From contig NZ_CP102250.1 in the NCBI RefSeq assembly GCF_025144995.1, forward strand, positions 1,240,001-1,304,000: a stretch of 64,000 nt of DNA, read 5' to 3'. Positions 45,593-54,146 of this stretch are shown here, piece by piece (positions within the stretch are counted from its first letter, which is position 1; every line of letters starts with the position of its first letter). The translations under genes were made by a program, and so were the position numbers. The notes below the pieces were generated by a model. The model ran no database searches. It saw only the letters and a program-made list of their open reading frames with translations, and had not been told where the DNA came from. The DNA is from Alistipes indistinctus YIT 12060. GTDB taxonomy: Bacteria; Bacteroidota; Bacteroidia; Bacteroidales; Rikenellaceae.

Positions 45593-45636
45593 CGTTCTGT
45601 TAACGAGAATCCCTCTATCAATTTCTACACACTGCC

Positions 45637-46971
45637 ATGTTTGAAAATCTAACGGACAAGCTCGAACGGTCGTTTCAAATCCTCAAGGGAGAGGGCCGGA
45701 TCACCGAAATCAACGTTGCCGAAAGCCTCAAGGAGATCCGGCGCGCACTGATCGACGCCGACGTCAACTACAAGGTCGCCAAAAATTTCACCGACGAGGT
45801 AAAAACCAAGGCGCTGGGCCAGGATGTCCTCAAATCGGTGAAGCCGGGCCAGATGATGACCAAGATCGTGCGCGACGAACTGGCCGCACTGATGGGAGGC
45901 ACGATGACCGACATCACCTTAGAAGGCAACCCCGCGGTAATCCTGATCGCAGGCTTGCAGGGTTCGGGTAAAACCACCTTCTCGGGCAAACTCGCCAACT
46001 TGATCAAGAGCAAAAAAGGCCGCCAGGTTTTGTTGGTTGCGGGCGACGTTTACCGTCCTGCCGCTATCGAGCAGCTAAAGATTCTGGGGCAGCAGATCGG
46101 CGTGGAGGTCTACACCGAAGAGGGAAACCAAAACCCGGTACAGATTGCCGAGAATGCGATCAAGTACGCCCGGACGAACCACCTCAACACGGTAATCGTC
46201 GATACGGCCGGACGTCTGGCCGTAGATGAACAGATGATGCAGGAGATCACGGCCATCAAGGCTGCCGTCAAACCGGGCGAAACGCTCTTCGTGGTCGATT
46301 CGATGACCGGTCAGGACGCAGTCAATACGGCCAAGGAGTTCAACGACCGTCTCGATTTCGACGGCGTCGTACTGACCAAACTCGACGGCGACACCCGCGG
46401 CGGTGCAGCCATCTCGATTCGCGCGGTAGTCAACAAGCCGCTCAAGTTCATCAGCTCGGGCGAAAAGATGGATGCGCTGCAGGTGTTCCATCCCGAGCGT
46501 ATGGCCGACCGTATCCTCGGCATGGGCGACATCGTGTCGTTGGTCGAAAAAGCTCAGGAACAATACGACGAGGAGGAGGCGCGCCGGCTGAAGAAAAAGC
46601 TGGTCAAAAACCAGTTCGACTTCAACGACTTCCTCACGCAGATCAGCCAGATCAAAAAGATGGGTAACCTCAAAGACCTGGCGGGAATGATCCCCGGCGT
46701 GGGCAAGATGCTCAAAAACGTCGAGATCAACGACGACGTATTCAAACAGACCGAAGCGATCATCCACTCGATGACCCCGGCCGAACGCGCAGATCCGTCG
46801 ATCATCAACGGCAGCCGGCGCCAGCGCATTGCGACGGGCAGCGGTACGACGATGCAGGACGTGAACCGCCTGCTCAAACAGTTCGAGGACACGCGCAAAG
46901 TGATGAAAAGCGTTGCCGGAGGCATGCCTAAGATGCCCAAAGGATTTAATCCGAGGGGCTTCAAACGATAA
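45637..46971 (+). CDS. ffh: Signal recognition particle protein
   Basis: 444 residues. GTPase that brings inner-membrane proteins to the Sec translocon. N domain, then the G domain with GLQGSGKTTFSGKLA, DTAGRLAVDEQM and TKLDGDTRGG, then the methionine-rich M domain (QISQIKKMGNLKDLAGMIPG, SRRQRIATGSGTTMQDVNRLL) and a basic Met/Pro/Gly tail. The SRP RNA was not found in the window. Confidence 0.97.
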   Translation: MFENLTDKLERSFQILKGEGRITEINVAESLKEIRRALIDADVNYKVAKNFTDEVKTKALGQDVLKSVKPGQMMTKIVRDELAALMGGTMTDITLEGNPAVILIAGLQGSGKTTFSGKLANLIKSKKGRQVLLVAGDVYRPAAIEQLKILGQQIGVEVYTEEGNQNPVQIAENAIKYARTNHLNTVIVDTAGRLAVDEQMMQEITAIKAAVKPGETLFVVDSMTGQDAVNTAKEFNDRLDFDGVVLTKLDGDTRGGAAISIRAVVNKPLKFISSGEKMDALQVFHPERMADRILGMGDIVSLVEKAQEQYDEEEARRLKKKLVKNQFDFNDFLTQISQIKKMGNLKDLAGMIPGVGKMLKNVEINDDVFKQTEAIIHSMTPAERADPSIINGSRRQRIATGSGTTMQDVNRLLKQFEDTRKVMKSVAGGMPKMPKGFNPRGFKR

Positions 46972-47159
46972 AACGCAGACCCGGCGAAAACGGCACGTCA
47001 CCCGTTCAGCCAACCGCCGCTTTCAAAACGACGCAGGTAACACTCTATCATCCTTGCGGTTGCGGACCGTTTCCGACTGCAAACCGGACCGGGCCACAGC
47101 CATTGTAAGACCAACGTATATATCGCATATAAAATCAACGACAACATAAAATCACTGAT

Positions 47160-48038
47160 ATGACTATCATAGACGGGAAAGAGGTCGCAGCCAAACTGCG
47201 CAAGGAGATCGCCGCCGAGGTGGAAGCCTGGGTGGCCTCAGGACACCGCGCACCTCATCTGGTCGCCATCCTGGTCGGCAACGACGGAGCGAGCCAGACT
47301 TACGTGGGCCACAAGGAGAAATGCTGCGCCGAAGTGGGCTTCCGTTCGACGGTGCTGCGCCTCGACGAAGCGATCAGCGAAGCTTACCTGCTCGGAGAAA
47401 TCGCCAAACTGAACAACGATCCCGACGTGGACGGATTCATCGTACAATTGCCCCTGCCGAAACACATCTCGGAACAAAAAGTGATCGAAGCGATTAACCC
47501 TCGCAAAGACGTGGACGGTTTCCATCCGGTCAACACCGGACGCATGATCTCGGGCCTGCCCTCGTACCTGCCCGCCACGCCGGACGGCATCCTCGAGCTG
47601 CTCAAACACTACGATATCGAAACCTCAGGCAAGAACTGCGTCGTTATCGGCCGCAGCAACATAGTCGGCCGTCCGATCGCAAACCTGCTCTCGCAAAAAG
47701 GTTGGGACTGCACCGTTACGATGTGCCACAGCCGCACCAAAAACCTGAAGGAGGTGGTCCGTGAAGCGGACATTATCATCGCGGCGCTCGGACAGGCCGA
47801 ATTCGTCACGGCCGATATGGTCAAAGACGGGGCGGTGATCGTCGATGTCGGTATCACACGCGTCAAAAGCGACAAGACCAAATCGGGCTGGAAACTGCTC
47901 GGCGATGTCAAATTCGATGAAGTCGCGCCCAAGTGCAGCTACATCACCCCGGTACCGGGCGGCGTCGGTCCGATGACGATCATCTCACTGATGAAAAACA
48001 CGCTGAAAGCGGCCCGCAAGGAAGTCTACAAAGACTAA
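47160..48038 (+). CDS. folD: Methylenetetrahydrofolate dehydrogenase/cyclohydrolase
   Basis: 292 residues. Bifunctional one-carbon enzyme making 10-formyl-THF for purines and Met-tRNA. Motifs: [61 protein letters not shown] and [12 protein letters not shown]. It lies 190 bases after ffh, and shares a terminator with the convergent arsM. Links functionally to purM and possibly to the MetH-like protein at 59.5 kb, if that still used folate. Confidence 0.95.
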   Translation: MTIIDGKEVAAKLRKEIAAEVEAWVASGHRAPHLVAILVGNDGASQTYVGHKEKCCAEVGFRSTVLRLDEAISEAYLLGEIAKLNNDPDVDGFIVQLPLPKHISEQKVIEAINPRKDVDGFHPVNTGRMISGLPSYLPATPDGILELLKHYDIETSGKNCVVIGRSNIVGRPIANLLSQKGWDCTVTMCHSRTKNLKEVVREADIIIAALGQAEFVTADMVKDGAVIVDVGITRVKSDKTKSGWKLLGDVKFDEVAPKCSYITPVPGGVGPMTIISLMKNTLKAARKEVYKD

Positions 48039-48179
48039 CCTCTTCCGGCATACCGGCACATCGTTTCGGTACCGGCCACGTGGAAGACTCGTAAACACAT
48101 GGATGTAAGAACGATACACAAACAATCAGCAATCGGAAATCTTGATACAACGTGAAGTTTTTCGAGAAATTCTTTTACT

Positions 48180-48219
48180 AATAGTGCAACAAGTTGGTAA
48201 TTTGACTTGTTGCACTATT
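48180..48219. terminator. Bidirectional terminator between folD and arsM
   Basis: 14-bp perfect stem (48180-48193 with 48206-48219), 12-base loop. The flanks are A/T-rich but not pure U-tracts. Confidence 0.7.
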
Positions 48220-48230
48220 GGCATTTTATC

Positions 48231-49040
48231 TTACGGACGCTTTCCCGTCACGGTAATGGAATAAATTCCCACATTGCCCTTTTTATATTTTTGAATGGTC
48301 GTTTTATCCAGATGTTCATTCAGCACGTCGTTCGGAATCGCAATCGTCTTGGTTCGCACAACCGCAATATCGACCAATCCGGCCCGCGCTATTTCGCGGA
48401 GATAATCCTCCCGTTGAATAGCACTCGCAATGCATCCCGCATACATCGCAGCATTGTCTGTAAATTCCTGAGGGAACAGCCCATCCAAAACAACATCCGA
48501 GATACAGAAACGGGCACCCGGCTTCAAAACCCGATATATCTCTTTAAAAATCCGATCCTTGCGCGGCAATAAATTGAGCACACAATTGCTCACGATCACA
48601 TCGGCCATCGCATCGGGTAACGGCATATTTTCAATGTCGCCTTCTAAAAATTCCACATTCGTAAAACCTCGTCGTTGCGCATTTTCCCTTGCTTTAAGCA
48701 ACATGTTCGGCGCAAAATCCACCCCGATAACTCTGCCCGTTGTTCCAACCTCTTCGCGTGCAATAAAACAGTCGTTGCCGGCACCGGCCCCAAGATCGAC
48801 GACTGTGTCGCCGGGCTTGATTCCGGCATATTGAGTAGGCAGGCCGCACCCCACTCCCAAATCCGCATCCGGCTCGTAACCATTAAGTTTACTGTAATCC
48901 TCGCTCATAATCGTAAAGACTTTTGGCGACGGGACTGCAGGATTACAACAACATTTCTTCATCGACTCCGCATTCTTAACTAAAGCGAGCTCATTATAGC
49001 GCTGCTTTACCAACTTCTTTTTGTCATCTTCGTACCTCAT
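48231..49040 (-). CDS. arsM: Arsenite S-adenosylmethionine methyltransferase
   Basis: 269 residues. Methylates trivalent arsenic to volatile or less retained species. SAM motif TVVDLGAGAGNDCFIA, GVDFAPNMLLKARENA; conserved cysteines that bind As(III) are seen in KKCCCNPA near the N-terminus, SNCVLNL and MYAGCIASA. AT-richer than its neighbours, as is arsR, which suggests acquisition. A palindrome (49056-49071) 15 bases upstream matches one at the arsR promoter, so ArsR probably represses both. No arsenite pump or arsenate reductase in the window. Confidence 0.93.
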   Translation of the reverse strand: MRYEDDKKKLVKQRYNELALVKNAESMKKCCCNPAVPSPKVFTIMSEDYSKLNGYEPDADLGVGCGLPTQYAGIKPGDTVVDLGAGAGNDCFIAREEVGTTGRVIGVDFAPNMLLKARENAQRRGFTNVEFLEGDIENMPLPDAMADVIVSNCVLNLLPRKDRIFKEIYRVLKPGARFCISDVVLDGLFPQEFTDNAAMYAGCIASAIQREDYLREIARAGLVDIAVVRTKTIAIPNDVLNEHLDKTTIQKYKKGNVGIYSITVTGKRP

Positions 49041-49258
49041 AATCCAATGTACTAATTCGTTAATTTACGAACAACAATAATACAAAACACTTGCGATTCG
49101 GAGCAGTCATTGGTGAGTAAACCATTTGCACGCTCCCTGCGCCCTTTAACTATAATCGTTTTGCAGCTGACATTCGAACGGCCTGAGAAAGATTCCGTTT
49201 CCCTGTCTTTATCCCGTAAAGGATAGAAAATAAAGCCGCCTGTTTTTCTGCAATTCGG
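49041..49258. other. 218-base arsR-arsM intergenic region
   Basis: No gene supported. It holds the arsM-side operator and an AT-rich probable promoter (minus-strand TATTATTG near 49080, 7 of 8 to the -7 consensus). Confidence 0.4.
49056..49071 (-). promoter_or_regulatory. Probable ArsR operator at arsM
   Basis: TTCGTTAATTTACGAA (plus strand): half-sites TTCGT and ACGAA around a 6-base AT spacer, 15 bases before the arsM ATG. Thirteen of 16 positions are identical to the palindrome overlapping the arsR -7 element. Confidence 0.7.
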
Positions 49259-49552
49259 TTATTCAAATAAATCATTAAGGCATTGTCGGGCCTTAGCCCA
49301 ATTATCCTTGTTAATACAATATTTAACCATCGGCGGAGTAACTTCGCCTTGAATAAGTCCGGCATCTTTCAGTTCATTAAGATGCTGGGACAAAGTACTT
49401 TTAGCAACAGGTAAAATTTCCGACATATCACCATGATAACAACACGCTTGTTTGGAAAGCATTTGCAAAATGGCGACACGTACGGGATGTCCCAATGCTT
49501 TGGCATACCTGGCCGTCTGTTTCTGTTTGTCCGTAATCGCTTTTTTTGTCAT
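49259..49552 (-). CDS. arsR: ArsR/SmtB family arsenic-responsive repressor
   Basis: 97 residues from the ATG at 49552, preceded by GGGAAGGGTG; the longer frame starts upstream of the -7 element and is rejected. Winged [23 protein letters not shown], then [26 protein letters not shown] and VKYCINKD. The adjacent Cys pair in ACCYHGDM sits where ArsR proteins hold their As(III)-binding cysteines; a third Cys in ARQCLND may complete the site. Expected to release DNA when arsenite binds. Followed 218 bases later by arsM on the same strand. Confidence 0.9.
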   Translation of the reverse strand: MTKKAITDKQKQTARYAKALGHPVRVAILQMLSKQACCYHGDMSEILPVAKSTLSQHLNELKDAGLIQGEVTPPMVKYCINKDNWAKARQCLNDLFE

Positions 49553-49566
49553 CACCCTTCCCTCTG

Positions 49567-49582
49567 TTCGCAAATATACGAA
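49567..49582 (-). promoter_or_regulatory. Probable ArsR operator at arsR, overlapping its -7 element
   Basis: TTCGCAAATATACGAA (plus strand). It spans the minus-strand -7 element TATATTTG (49571-49578), so binding would block transcription of arsR itself. Matches the arsM-side palindrome at 13 of 16 bases. Confidence 0.7.
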
Positions 49583-49593
49583 TAATGTTAACC

Positions 49594-49611
49594 CAATGCC
49601 TCGTCGCATTG
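49594..49611 (-). promoter_or_regulatory. Second inverted repeat upstream of arsR
   Basis: CAATGC, six bases, GCATTG, located over the -33 region of the arsR promoter. Unlike the other palindrome, it has no copy upstream of arsM. Confidence 0.35.
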
Positions 49612-49785
49612 CAAAATATCACAAAACACAATCACACTATCCTTTACGCTAACCCGAAGCGTACAGCCGCCGCTTCCCCAAAGAGTCCGGACCGTGTCGC
49701 GGTACCCCGGCTTTTAAACTTACAGGAAGCTTACCTGGTTGCTCCTGCACGCTTCCCGAATCTTCCGCAGGTTTCCAAGGCCGGG

Positions 49786-50235
49786 TTATTTCCTCAATTT
49801 TCGAAAAAAGCTGCTGACCAACTCCCCGCATTCGGCTTCGAGTATCCCTCCCCGTACCGTTGTTTTCGGGTGGAACACGGCCTGAGAGACCGTCGAAACG
49901 CCGCGTTTGGGATCGGCGGCCCCGTAAATCACGCTACCGACCTGCGACCAATAGCACGCGCCGGCACACATAACGCACGGTTCAACCGTTACATACAGAC
50001 GGCACTCGGACAGGTATTTGCCCCCGACCGAAGCGGTGGCCGCCGTAATCGCCTGCATCTCGGCATGCGCCGTAGGATCGTTCAGCGTTTCGACCAGGTT
50101 GTGTCCGCGACCGACTATCCGATCGCCCCAAACCACCACGGCTCCGATCGGAACCTCTCCCAAATCGAACGCCCTGCGTGCCTCGGCAAGCGCCTGGCGC
50201 ATGAAAAAATCGTCTTTGTTTTGTATTTCGTTCAT
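49786..50235 (-). CDS. tadA: tRNA(adenine-34)/nucleoside deaminase, TadA-like
   Basis: 149 residues from the ATG at 50235; the longer open frame (to 50352) adds a basic, non-homologous stretch. Zinc site TAHAEMQAI (His, catalytic Glu) and PCVMCAGACYWS (two Cys), with GAADPKRGVSTVSQAVFHP in the substrate region. It fits TadA, which makes inosine at the wobble base of tRNA-Arg; related guanine deaminases cannot be fully excluded. Divergent from aspS. Confidence 0.87.
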   Translation of the reverse strand: MNEIQNKDDFFMRQALAEARRAFDLGEVPIGAVVVWGDRIVGRGHNLVETLNDPTAHAEMQAITAATASVGGKYLSECRLYVTVEPCVMCAGACYWSQVGSVIYGAADPKRGVSTVSQAVFHPKTTVRGGILEAECGELVSSFFRKLRK

Positions 50236-50245
50236 TAGAAATTTA

Positions 50246-50253
50246 TACCTTTG
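50246..50253 (+). promoter_or_regulatory. -7 element TACCTTTG for aspS
   Basis: Exact TAnnTTTG, with TTTG 22 bases upstream (50220-50223). Leader about 80 bases. Confidence 0.5.
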
Positions 50254-50313
50254 AAACTTGTTTGGAACGGCTAAATGGTTCGGTCTATTTTTTTTACGTT
50301 CGAGCCGGAATGA

Positions 50314-50321
50314 CAAAAATA
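50314..50321 (-). promoter_or_regulatory. -7 element TATTTTTG for tadA
   Basis: Exact TAnnTTTG on the minus strand, about 79 bases before the tadA ATG. The tadA and aspS elements face each other, so their leaders would overlap by roughly 45 bases. Confidence 0.45.
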
Positions 50322-50337
50322 TAAAATTTCCGATATA

Positions 50338-52086
50338 ATGTACAGAACCCACACCTGCGGCGAACTCCGCAACACGAACCTCTCACAACAAGTCACCCTC
50401 TCGGGTTGGGTGCAGAAAGTGCGCAACCTCGGCGCAATGACCTTCATCGACATCCGTGACCGCTACGGCATCACGCAATTGGTAGTCGACGAGCACTCGC
50501 CCGCCGAACTGAAAGAGACCGCCGACAAACTGGGCCGCGAGTTCGTGATCCAGGCGACCGGCAAAGTGGTGGAACGGGCTTCGAAGAATACGAAAATCCC
50601 CACCGGTGAAGTCGAAGTGGTTCTCGATTCGCTGAAAGTCCTGAACGCTGCGCAGACACCGCCCTTCACGATCGAAGACAACAGCGACGGCGGCGATGAC
50701 CTGCGGATGCGCTACCGCTTCCTCGACCTGCGCCGCAACCCGCTCAAAAACGCAATGATCCTGCGCCATAAAATCGCACAGGCGACCCGCAACTACCTCG
50801 ACGAAAAGAACTTCCTCGAGATCGAAACGCCCTACTTGATCAAATCGACTCCGGAAGGCGCCCGCGACTTCGTCGTGCCCTCACGCATGAATCCGGGGCA
50901 GTTCTACGCGCTGCCGCAATCGCCGCAAACGTTCAAGCAGCTGCTGATGGTCTCGGGCTACGACCGTTATTTCCAAATCGTGCGCTGCTTCCGCGACGAG
51001 GACCTGCGGGCCGACCGTCAGCCCGAATTCACACAGATCGACTGCGAGATGTCGTTCGTCGATCGCGACGACGTGCTGGAGCTGTTCGAAGGAATGGCCA
51101 AATACCTGTTCAAAAACATTCTCGGCATCAACATGACCGAACAGTTCCCGCGTATGACGTGGGCCGACGCAATGGAACTCTACGGTTCGGATAAGCCCGA
51201 CATCCGCTTCGGAATGACATTCAACGATATCACCTCGCTGGCACAGGGTAAAGGTTTCGGCGTATTCGACTCGGCCGAATATATCGGCGCCATCTGTGCT
51301 GAAGGATGCGCCACATATACCCGCAAACAGATCGACGAACTGACCGAATTTGTAAAACGTCCGCAGATCGGTGCGAAAGGAATGGTTTACGTCCGTTGCG
51401 AAGCCGACGGGTCGTTCAAATCGAGCGTCGATAAATTCTACTCGCAAAGCGACCTGAGTGCCTGGGCTGCCAAATGCGGCGCCAAACCGGGCGACCTGTT
51501 GCTGCTCCTTTCCGGGACGCGCAAGCAGACCCTCAGCGCACTGTGCGAGCTTCGTCTCGAAATGGGTTCGCGCTTGGGGCTTCGCGACCATGCGAAATTT
51601 GCGCCGCTGTGGGTGGTCGATTTCCCCCTGCTGGAGTGGGACGATGAGACACAGCGTTTTTACGCCATGCACCATCCGTTCACCTCGCCGAAATTCGAGG
51701 ACCTCGGCCTGTTCGACACCGATCCGGGCAAGGTACGGGCCAATGCTTACGACTTCGTAGTAAACGGAGTCGAAGTGGGAGGCGGTTCGATCCGTATTTT
51801 CGACTCGGAATTACAGCACAAGATGTTCGAAGTACTCGGCTTCAGCGACGAATTGGCCGAAGAACAGTTCGGATTCCTGATGAATGCGTTCAAATACGGC
51901 GCACCGCCCCACGGCGGCATCGCTTTCGGCTTCGACCGCCTTTGTGCATTGTTCGGCGGCGCCGATTCGATCCGCGATTACATCGCCTTCCCGAAGAACA
52001 ATTCGGGCCGCGACATGATGATCGACTCCCCGTCGGAAATCTCGGACGAACAGCTCAAAGAGCTTGCGATCGCGGTAAAAAAATAG
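50338..52086 (+). CDS. aspS: Aspartyl-tRNA synthetase
   Basis: 582 residues, bacterial type. N-terminal OB fold ([24 protein letters not shown]), class II motif 2 ([20 protein letters not shown]), the bacterial GAD insertion (about 300-400) and motif 3 ([17 protein letters not shown]). Also [20 protein letters not shown] and [19 protein letters not shown]. Charges tRNA-Asp. The nearby tRNA-Val gene has its own promoter and is not part of this transcript. Confidence 0.97.
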   Translation: MYRTHTCGELRNTNLSQQVTLSGWVQKVRNLGAMTFIDIRDRYGITQLVVDEHSPAELKETADKLGREFVIQATGKVVERASKNTKIPTGEVEVVLDSLKVLNAAQTPPFTIEDNSDGGDDLRMRYRFLDLRRNPLKNAMILRHKIAQATRNYLDEKNFLEIETPYLIKSTPEGARDFVVPSRMNPGQFYALPQSPQTFKQLLMVSGYDRYFQIVRCFRDEDLRADRQPEFTQIDCEMSFVDRDDVLELFEGMAKYLFKNILGINMTEQFPRMTWADAMELYGSDKPDIRFGMTFNDITSLAQGKGFGVFDSAEYIGAICAEGCATYTRKQIDELTEFVKRPQIGAKGMVYVRCEADGSFKSSVDKFYSQSDLSAWAAKCGAKPGDLLLLLSGTRKQTLSALCELRLEMGSRLGLRDHAKFAPLWVVDFPLLEWDDETQRFYAMHHPFTSPKFEDLGLFDTDPGKVRANAYDFVVNGVEVGGGSIRIFDSELQHKMFEVLGFSDELAEEQFGFLMNAFKYGAPPHGGIAFGFDRLCALFGGADSIRDYIAFPKNNSGRDMMIDSPSEISDEQLKELAIAVKK

Positions 52087-52124
52087 GCATCCGCTATTTT
52101 TTATCGCTTTTTGCAACCGAAAAA

Positions 52125-52155
52125 TTTGGAGGTAAAAATATTTTGCTTATCTTTG
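52125..52155 (+). promoter_or_regulatory. tRNA-Val promoter (TTTG, 19 bases, TATCTTTG)
   Basis: TTTG at 52125-52128 and TATCTTTG at 52148-52155, the cleanest consensus promoter in the window. Confidence 0.8.
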
Positions 52156-52190
52156 CACTCGCAATCAGGAACAAGGATTGCAGCAAAGAA

Positions 52191-52265
52191 GGGAGCTTAG
52201 CTCAGTTGGTTCAGAGCGTCTGCCTTACAAGCAGAGGGTCGGGGGTTCGAATCCCTCAGCTCCCA
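52191..52265 (+). tRNA. tRNA-Val (anticodon TAC)
   Basis: Cloverleaf checked by eye: acceptor GGGAGCT with AGCTCCC, D arm GCTCAGTTGGTTCAGAGC, anticodon stem TCTGC/GCAGA with loop CTTACAA (anticodon TAC), T arm GGGGGTTCGAATCCCTC (one G-U). CCA is not encoded. Own promoter and terminator. Confidence 0.97.
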
Positions 52266-52267
52266 CA

Positions 52268-52315
52268 GGATAAAAGTAAAAAAGCCGCTTTTGAGCGGCT
52301 TTTTTACTTTTATCC
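52268..52315 (+). terminator. Intrinsic terminator of tRNA-Val
   Basis: 22-bp perfect stem (52268-52289 with 52294-52315) with TTTG loop, including a run of six A paired with six T. Confidence 0.95.
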
Positions 52316-52543
52316 ATTTCCCCTTCATGACGGCAAACAAACAATTGTAAAGCCCCTATCGTTCCCACAAACAAATCCCCCAGTCAGCTGCAACCGACTT
52401 CTTTGCTATTCTATTAAACAACGACCTTACGCAACCGATATCCTTATATCGGTCATTCCGTCAGGGATAATCAAAAAATTATTGTATATTGGAGTGTGTT
52501 CCACTGCCAATTACAGAAAATAACAACTGACAAACGAAGCGGT

Positions 52544-52905
52544 ATGTCCAAAAACATTGTCATCACCCCTTGGCACTGCCTGGCCACGGCATTAGGATGG
52601 TTACTCATCGTTCCTGCCGCATTTTCGCAAAACCCGACAACAGGATTTCATTTACAAATCGGTCGACGGACACGACATTCGCGCAACCCTCTATCTTCCC
52701 GAACCGCAAGGAGCATACCCCGTTTTGATCTATTTTCACGGAGGGTCGTTTACATTCGGGAACCGCGAACAAGGATTGGAGCAGGTTCTTAAAGAAAAAT
52801 TACTGGCGAATAACATAGCGATCGTATCGGCCGATTACCGACTGGCACCGGAAACCAAACTCGGAGAGATCATGCAAGAAAGCGGAATTCAATATCTGAC
52901 CGGAT
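52544..52905 (+). pseudogene. Frameshifted and truncated alpha/beta-hydrolase (esterase/lipase) fragment
   Basis: The first frame gives a signal peptide (MSKNIVITPWHCLATALGWLLIVPAAFSQ). Near 52630-52647 homology jumps to the next frame (+1): FIYKSVDGHDIRATLYLPEP, then VLIYFHGGSFTFGN (oxyanion HGGS) and IVSADYRLAPETKLGEIM. After about 52880 similarity stops, before the nucleophile elbow (GxSxGG) and the catalytic Asp and His, so no active enzyme can be made. Full members have ~300 residues. It faces the 3' end of the recombinase gene. A single-base sequencing error could explain the frameshift but not the missing C-terminus. Confidence 0.8.
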
Positions 52906-52965
52906 CGTTTTATTTCTACAAAAGCAATTCAACCGGTAGATCATACGCGGTCACTGCCCAGAGGA

Positions 52966-53000
52966 ACGCTGCTGCACATTTGCAGCAGCGTTTATTTTTG
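52966..53000 (+). terminator. Intrinsic terminator after the esterase fragment
   Basis: Perfect 12-bp stem (52966-52977 with 52982-52993) followed by TATTTTT. It lies about 18 bases beyond the recombinase stop on the opposite strand. Confidence 0.8.
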
Positions 53001-53017
53001 CTTCCCGGGACAACGAT

Positions 53018-53968
53018 CTACAAATACAATCCCTGTAAAATCAGACGGTTCGCATTATCGATCACGCTCTGTTCCAGTGAAGCCAGATAAATTTGGGTGG
53101 TCTGCTCCGACCGGTGACCCAGCCCTTCGCTGATGATCGTAACGGGAATCTGCATCTTACGGGCAACGGTCGCCCAGGTATGGCGGGCGACATAAGAAGA
53201 CAGATGGCATTCGAGGCCGAGCAGGGCGGAAAGCTCTTTCAAGTGTTTGTTGTAGTAACTCAGTGCACTGCGATAACTAAGATACGCACGGCCCGGATCC
53301 AAAGAGCCAATAATCGGGAACAGGTATCCCGAGCAGGCCAGTGGCGCATACTGCGCAATAATCCGCTGCATGCATTCCTCCACCCGGATATGCAGCAATT
53401 GCCCGGTTTTCCGGCGGGCATAGGTCAATAGGCCGCCGTGGACATCGGATTTACGCAGATAGGCCATATCGACAAAGGCCATTCCCCGGCAATAAAAACT
53501 GAACAGGAAAAGATCACGTGCAAAACAGAGCGATGGGCGGCCTGAGAGATCGAGTTGCTGTAACCGCACCACGGTCCCTTCATCGACCGCCCGTTTCCGG
53601 GTCTTCTCGATACCTGTATACACATACTTGAACGGGGTGGACGGAGATACAAGTCCTCTCTCGACCGCCTTGTTATATACCGAGCGCAAAATGCGCATAT
53701 AGAACGAAACGGTATTGCGGGTGACGGAACGCCGTTTAAGCCACGACTCGTAATCGCAAATGAGTTCGGACGTAACCGACCGCAGGGGAATATCCCGTCC
53801 GCAACGGTAAAGGGAAAAACTGTTGCGGGCCCGCTGATAGTTCTGGGCCGTACCGTCACGCCCCACCGTCTGCAACCACGCAATCTGGACATCGAGAAAA
53901 GAAAAAAGTGTTACGGACCGGTGTCTTTCTACAACATTTCGGAAACTTGCGTTTTTACCTGTCTTCAT
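53018..53968 (-). CDS. Tyrosine site-specific recombinase
   Basis: 316 residues from the ATG at 53968; an in-frame start at 54058 lies upstream of the -7 element. N-terminal SAM-like DNA-binding domain (about 20-110; TLFSFLDVQIAWLQTVG, NYQRARNSFSLYRC), then the catalytic domain: Arg in FSFYCRGMAFVDMAYLRKSD, SSYVARHTWATVARKM (R-H box, first His replaced by Ser as often in this phylum), EGLGHRSEQTTQIYLASLE with the Tyr nucleophile. This group in Bacteroidota often drives inversion of promoters or gene shuffling, but some are element integrases. No flanking inverted repeats or att duplicates were found. Confidence 0.88.
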   Translation of the reverse strand: MKTGKNASFRNVVERHRSVTLFSFLDVQIAWLQTVGRDGTAQNYQRARNSFSLYRCGRDIPLRSVTSELICDYESWLKRRSVTRNTVSFYMRILRSVYNKAVERGLVSPSTPFKYVYTGIEKTRKRAVDEGTVVRLQQLDLSGRPSLCFARDLFLFSFYCRGMAFVDMAYLRKSDVHGGLLTYARRKTGQLLHIRVEECMQRIIAQYAPLACSGYLFPIIGSLDPGRAYLSYRSALSYYNKHLKELSALLGLECHLSSYVARHTWATVARKMQIPVTIISEGLGHRSEQTTQIYLASLEQSVIDNANRLILQGLYL

Positions 53969-53997
53969 CGTTTTGACAATATTAGATAAGATTTCGC

Positions 53998-54005
53998 CAA
54001 AAGTA
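53998..54005 (-). promoter_or_regulatory. -7 element TACTTTTG for the recombinase
   Basis: Exact TAnnTTTG on the minus strand, 30 bases before the ATG at 53968. Confidence 0.5.
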
Positions 54006-54146
54006 AACCACATATTTTTCCCGCATAAATTTTCAATGTTCCCAAGCCTGCAAGACAAAATCGAACCCTACCTCAAAAGGGGGACGGCTCTTTTCTTTCT
54101 TTGCGCTATGCAATCTCCGCCTATCTCACACTAACCCAATAAGATT

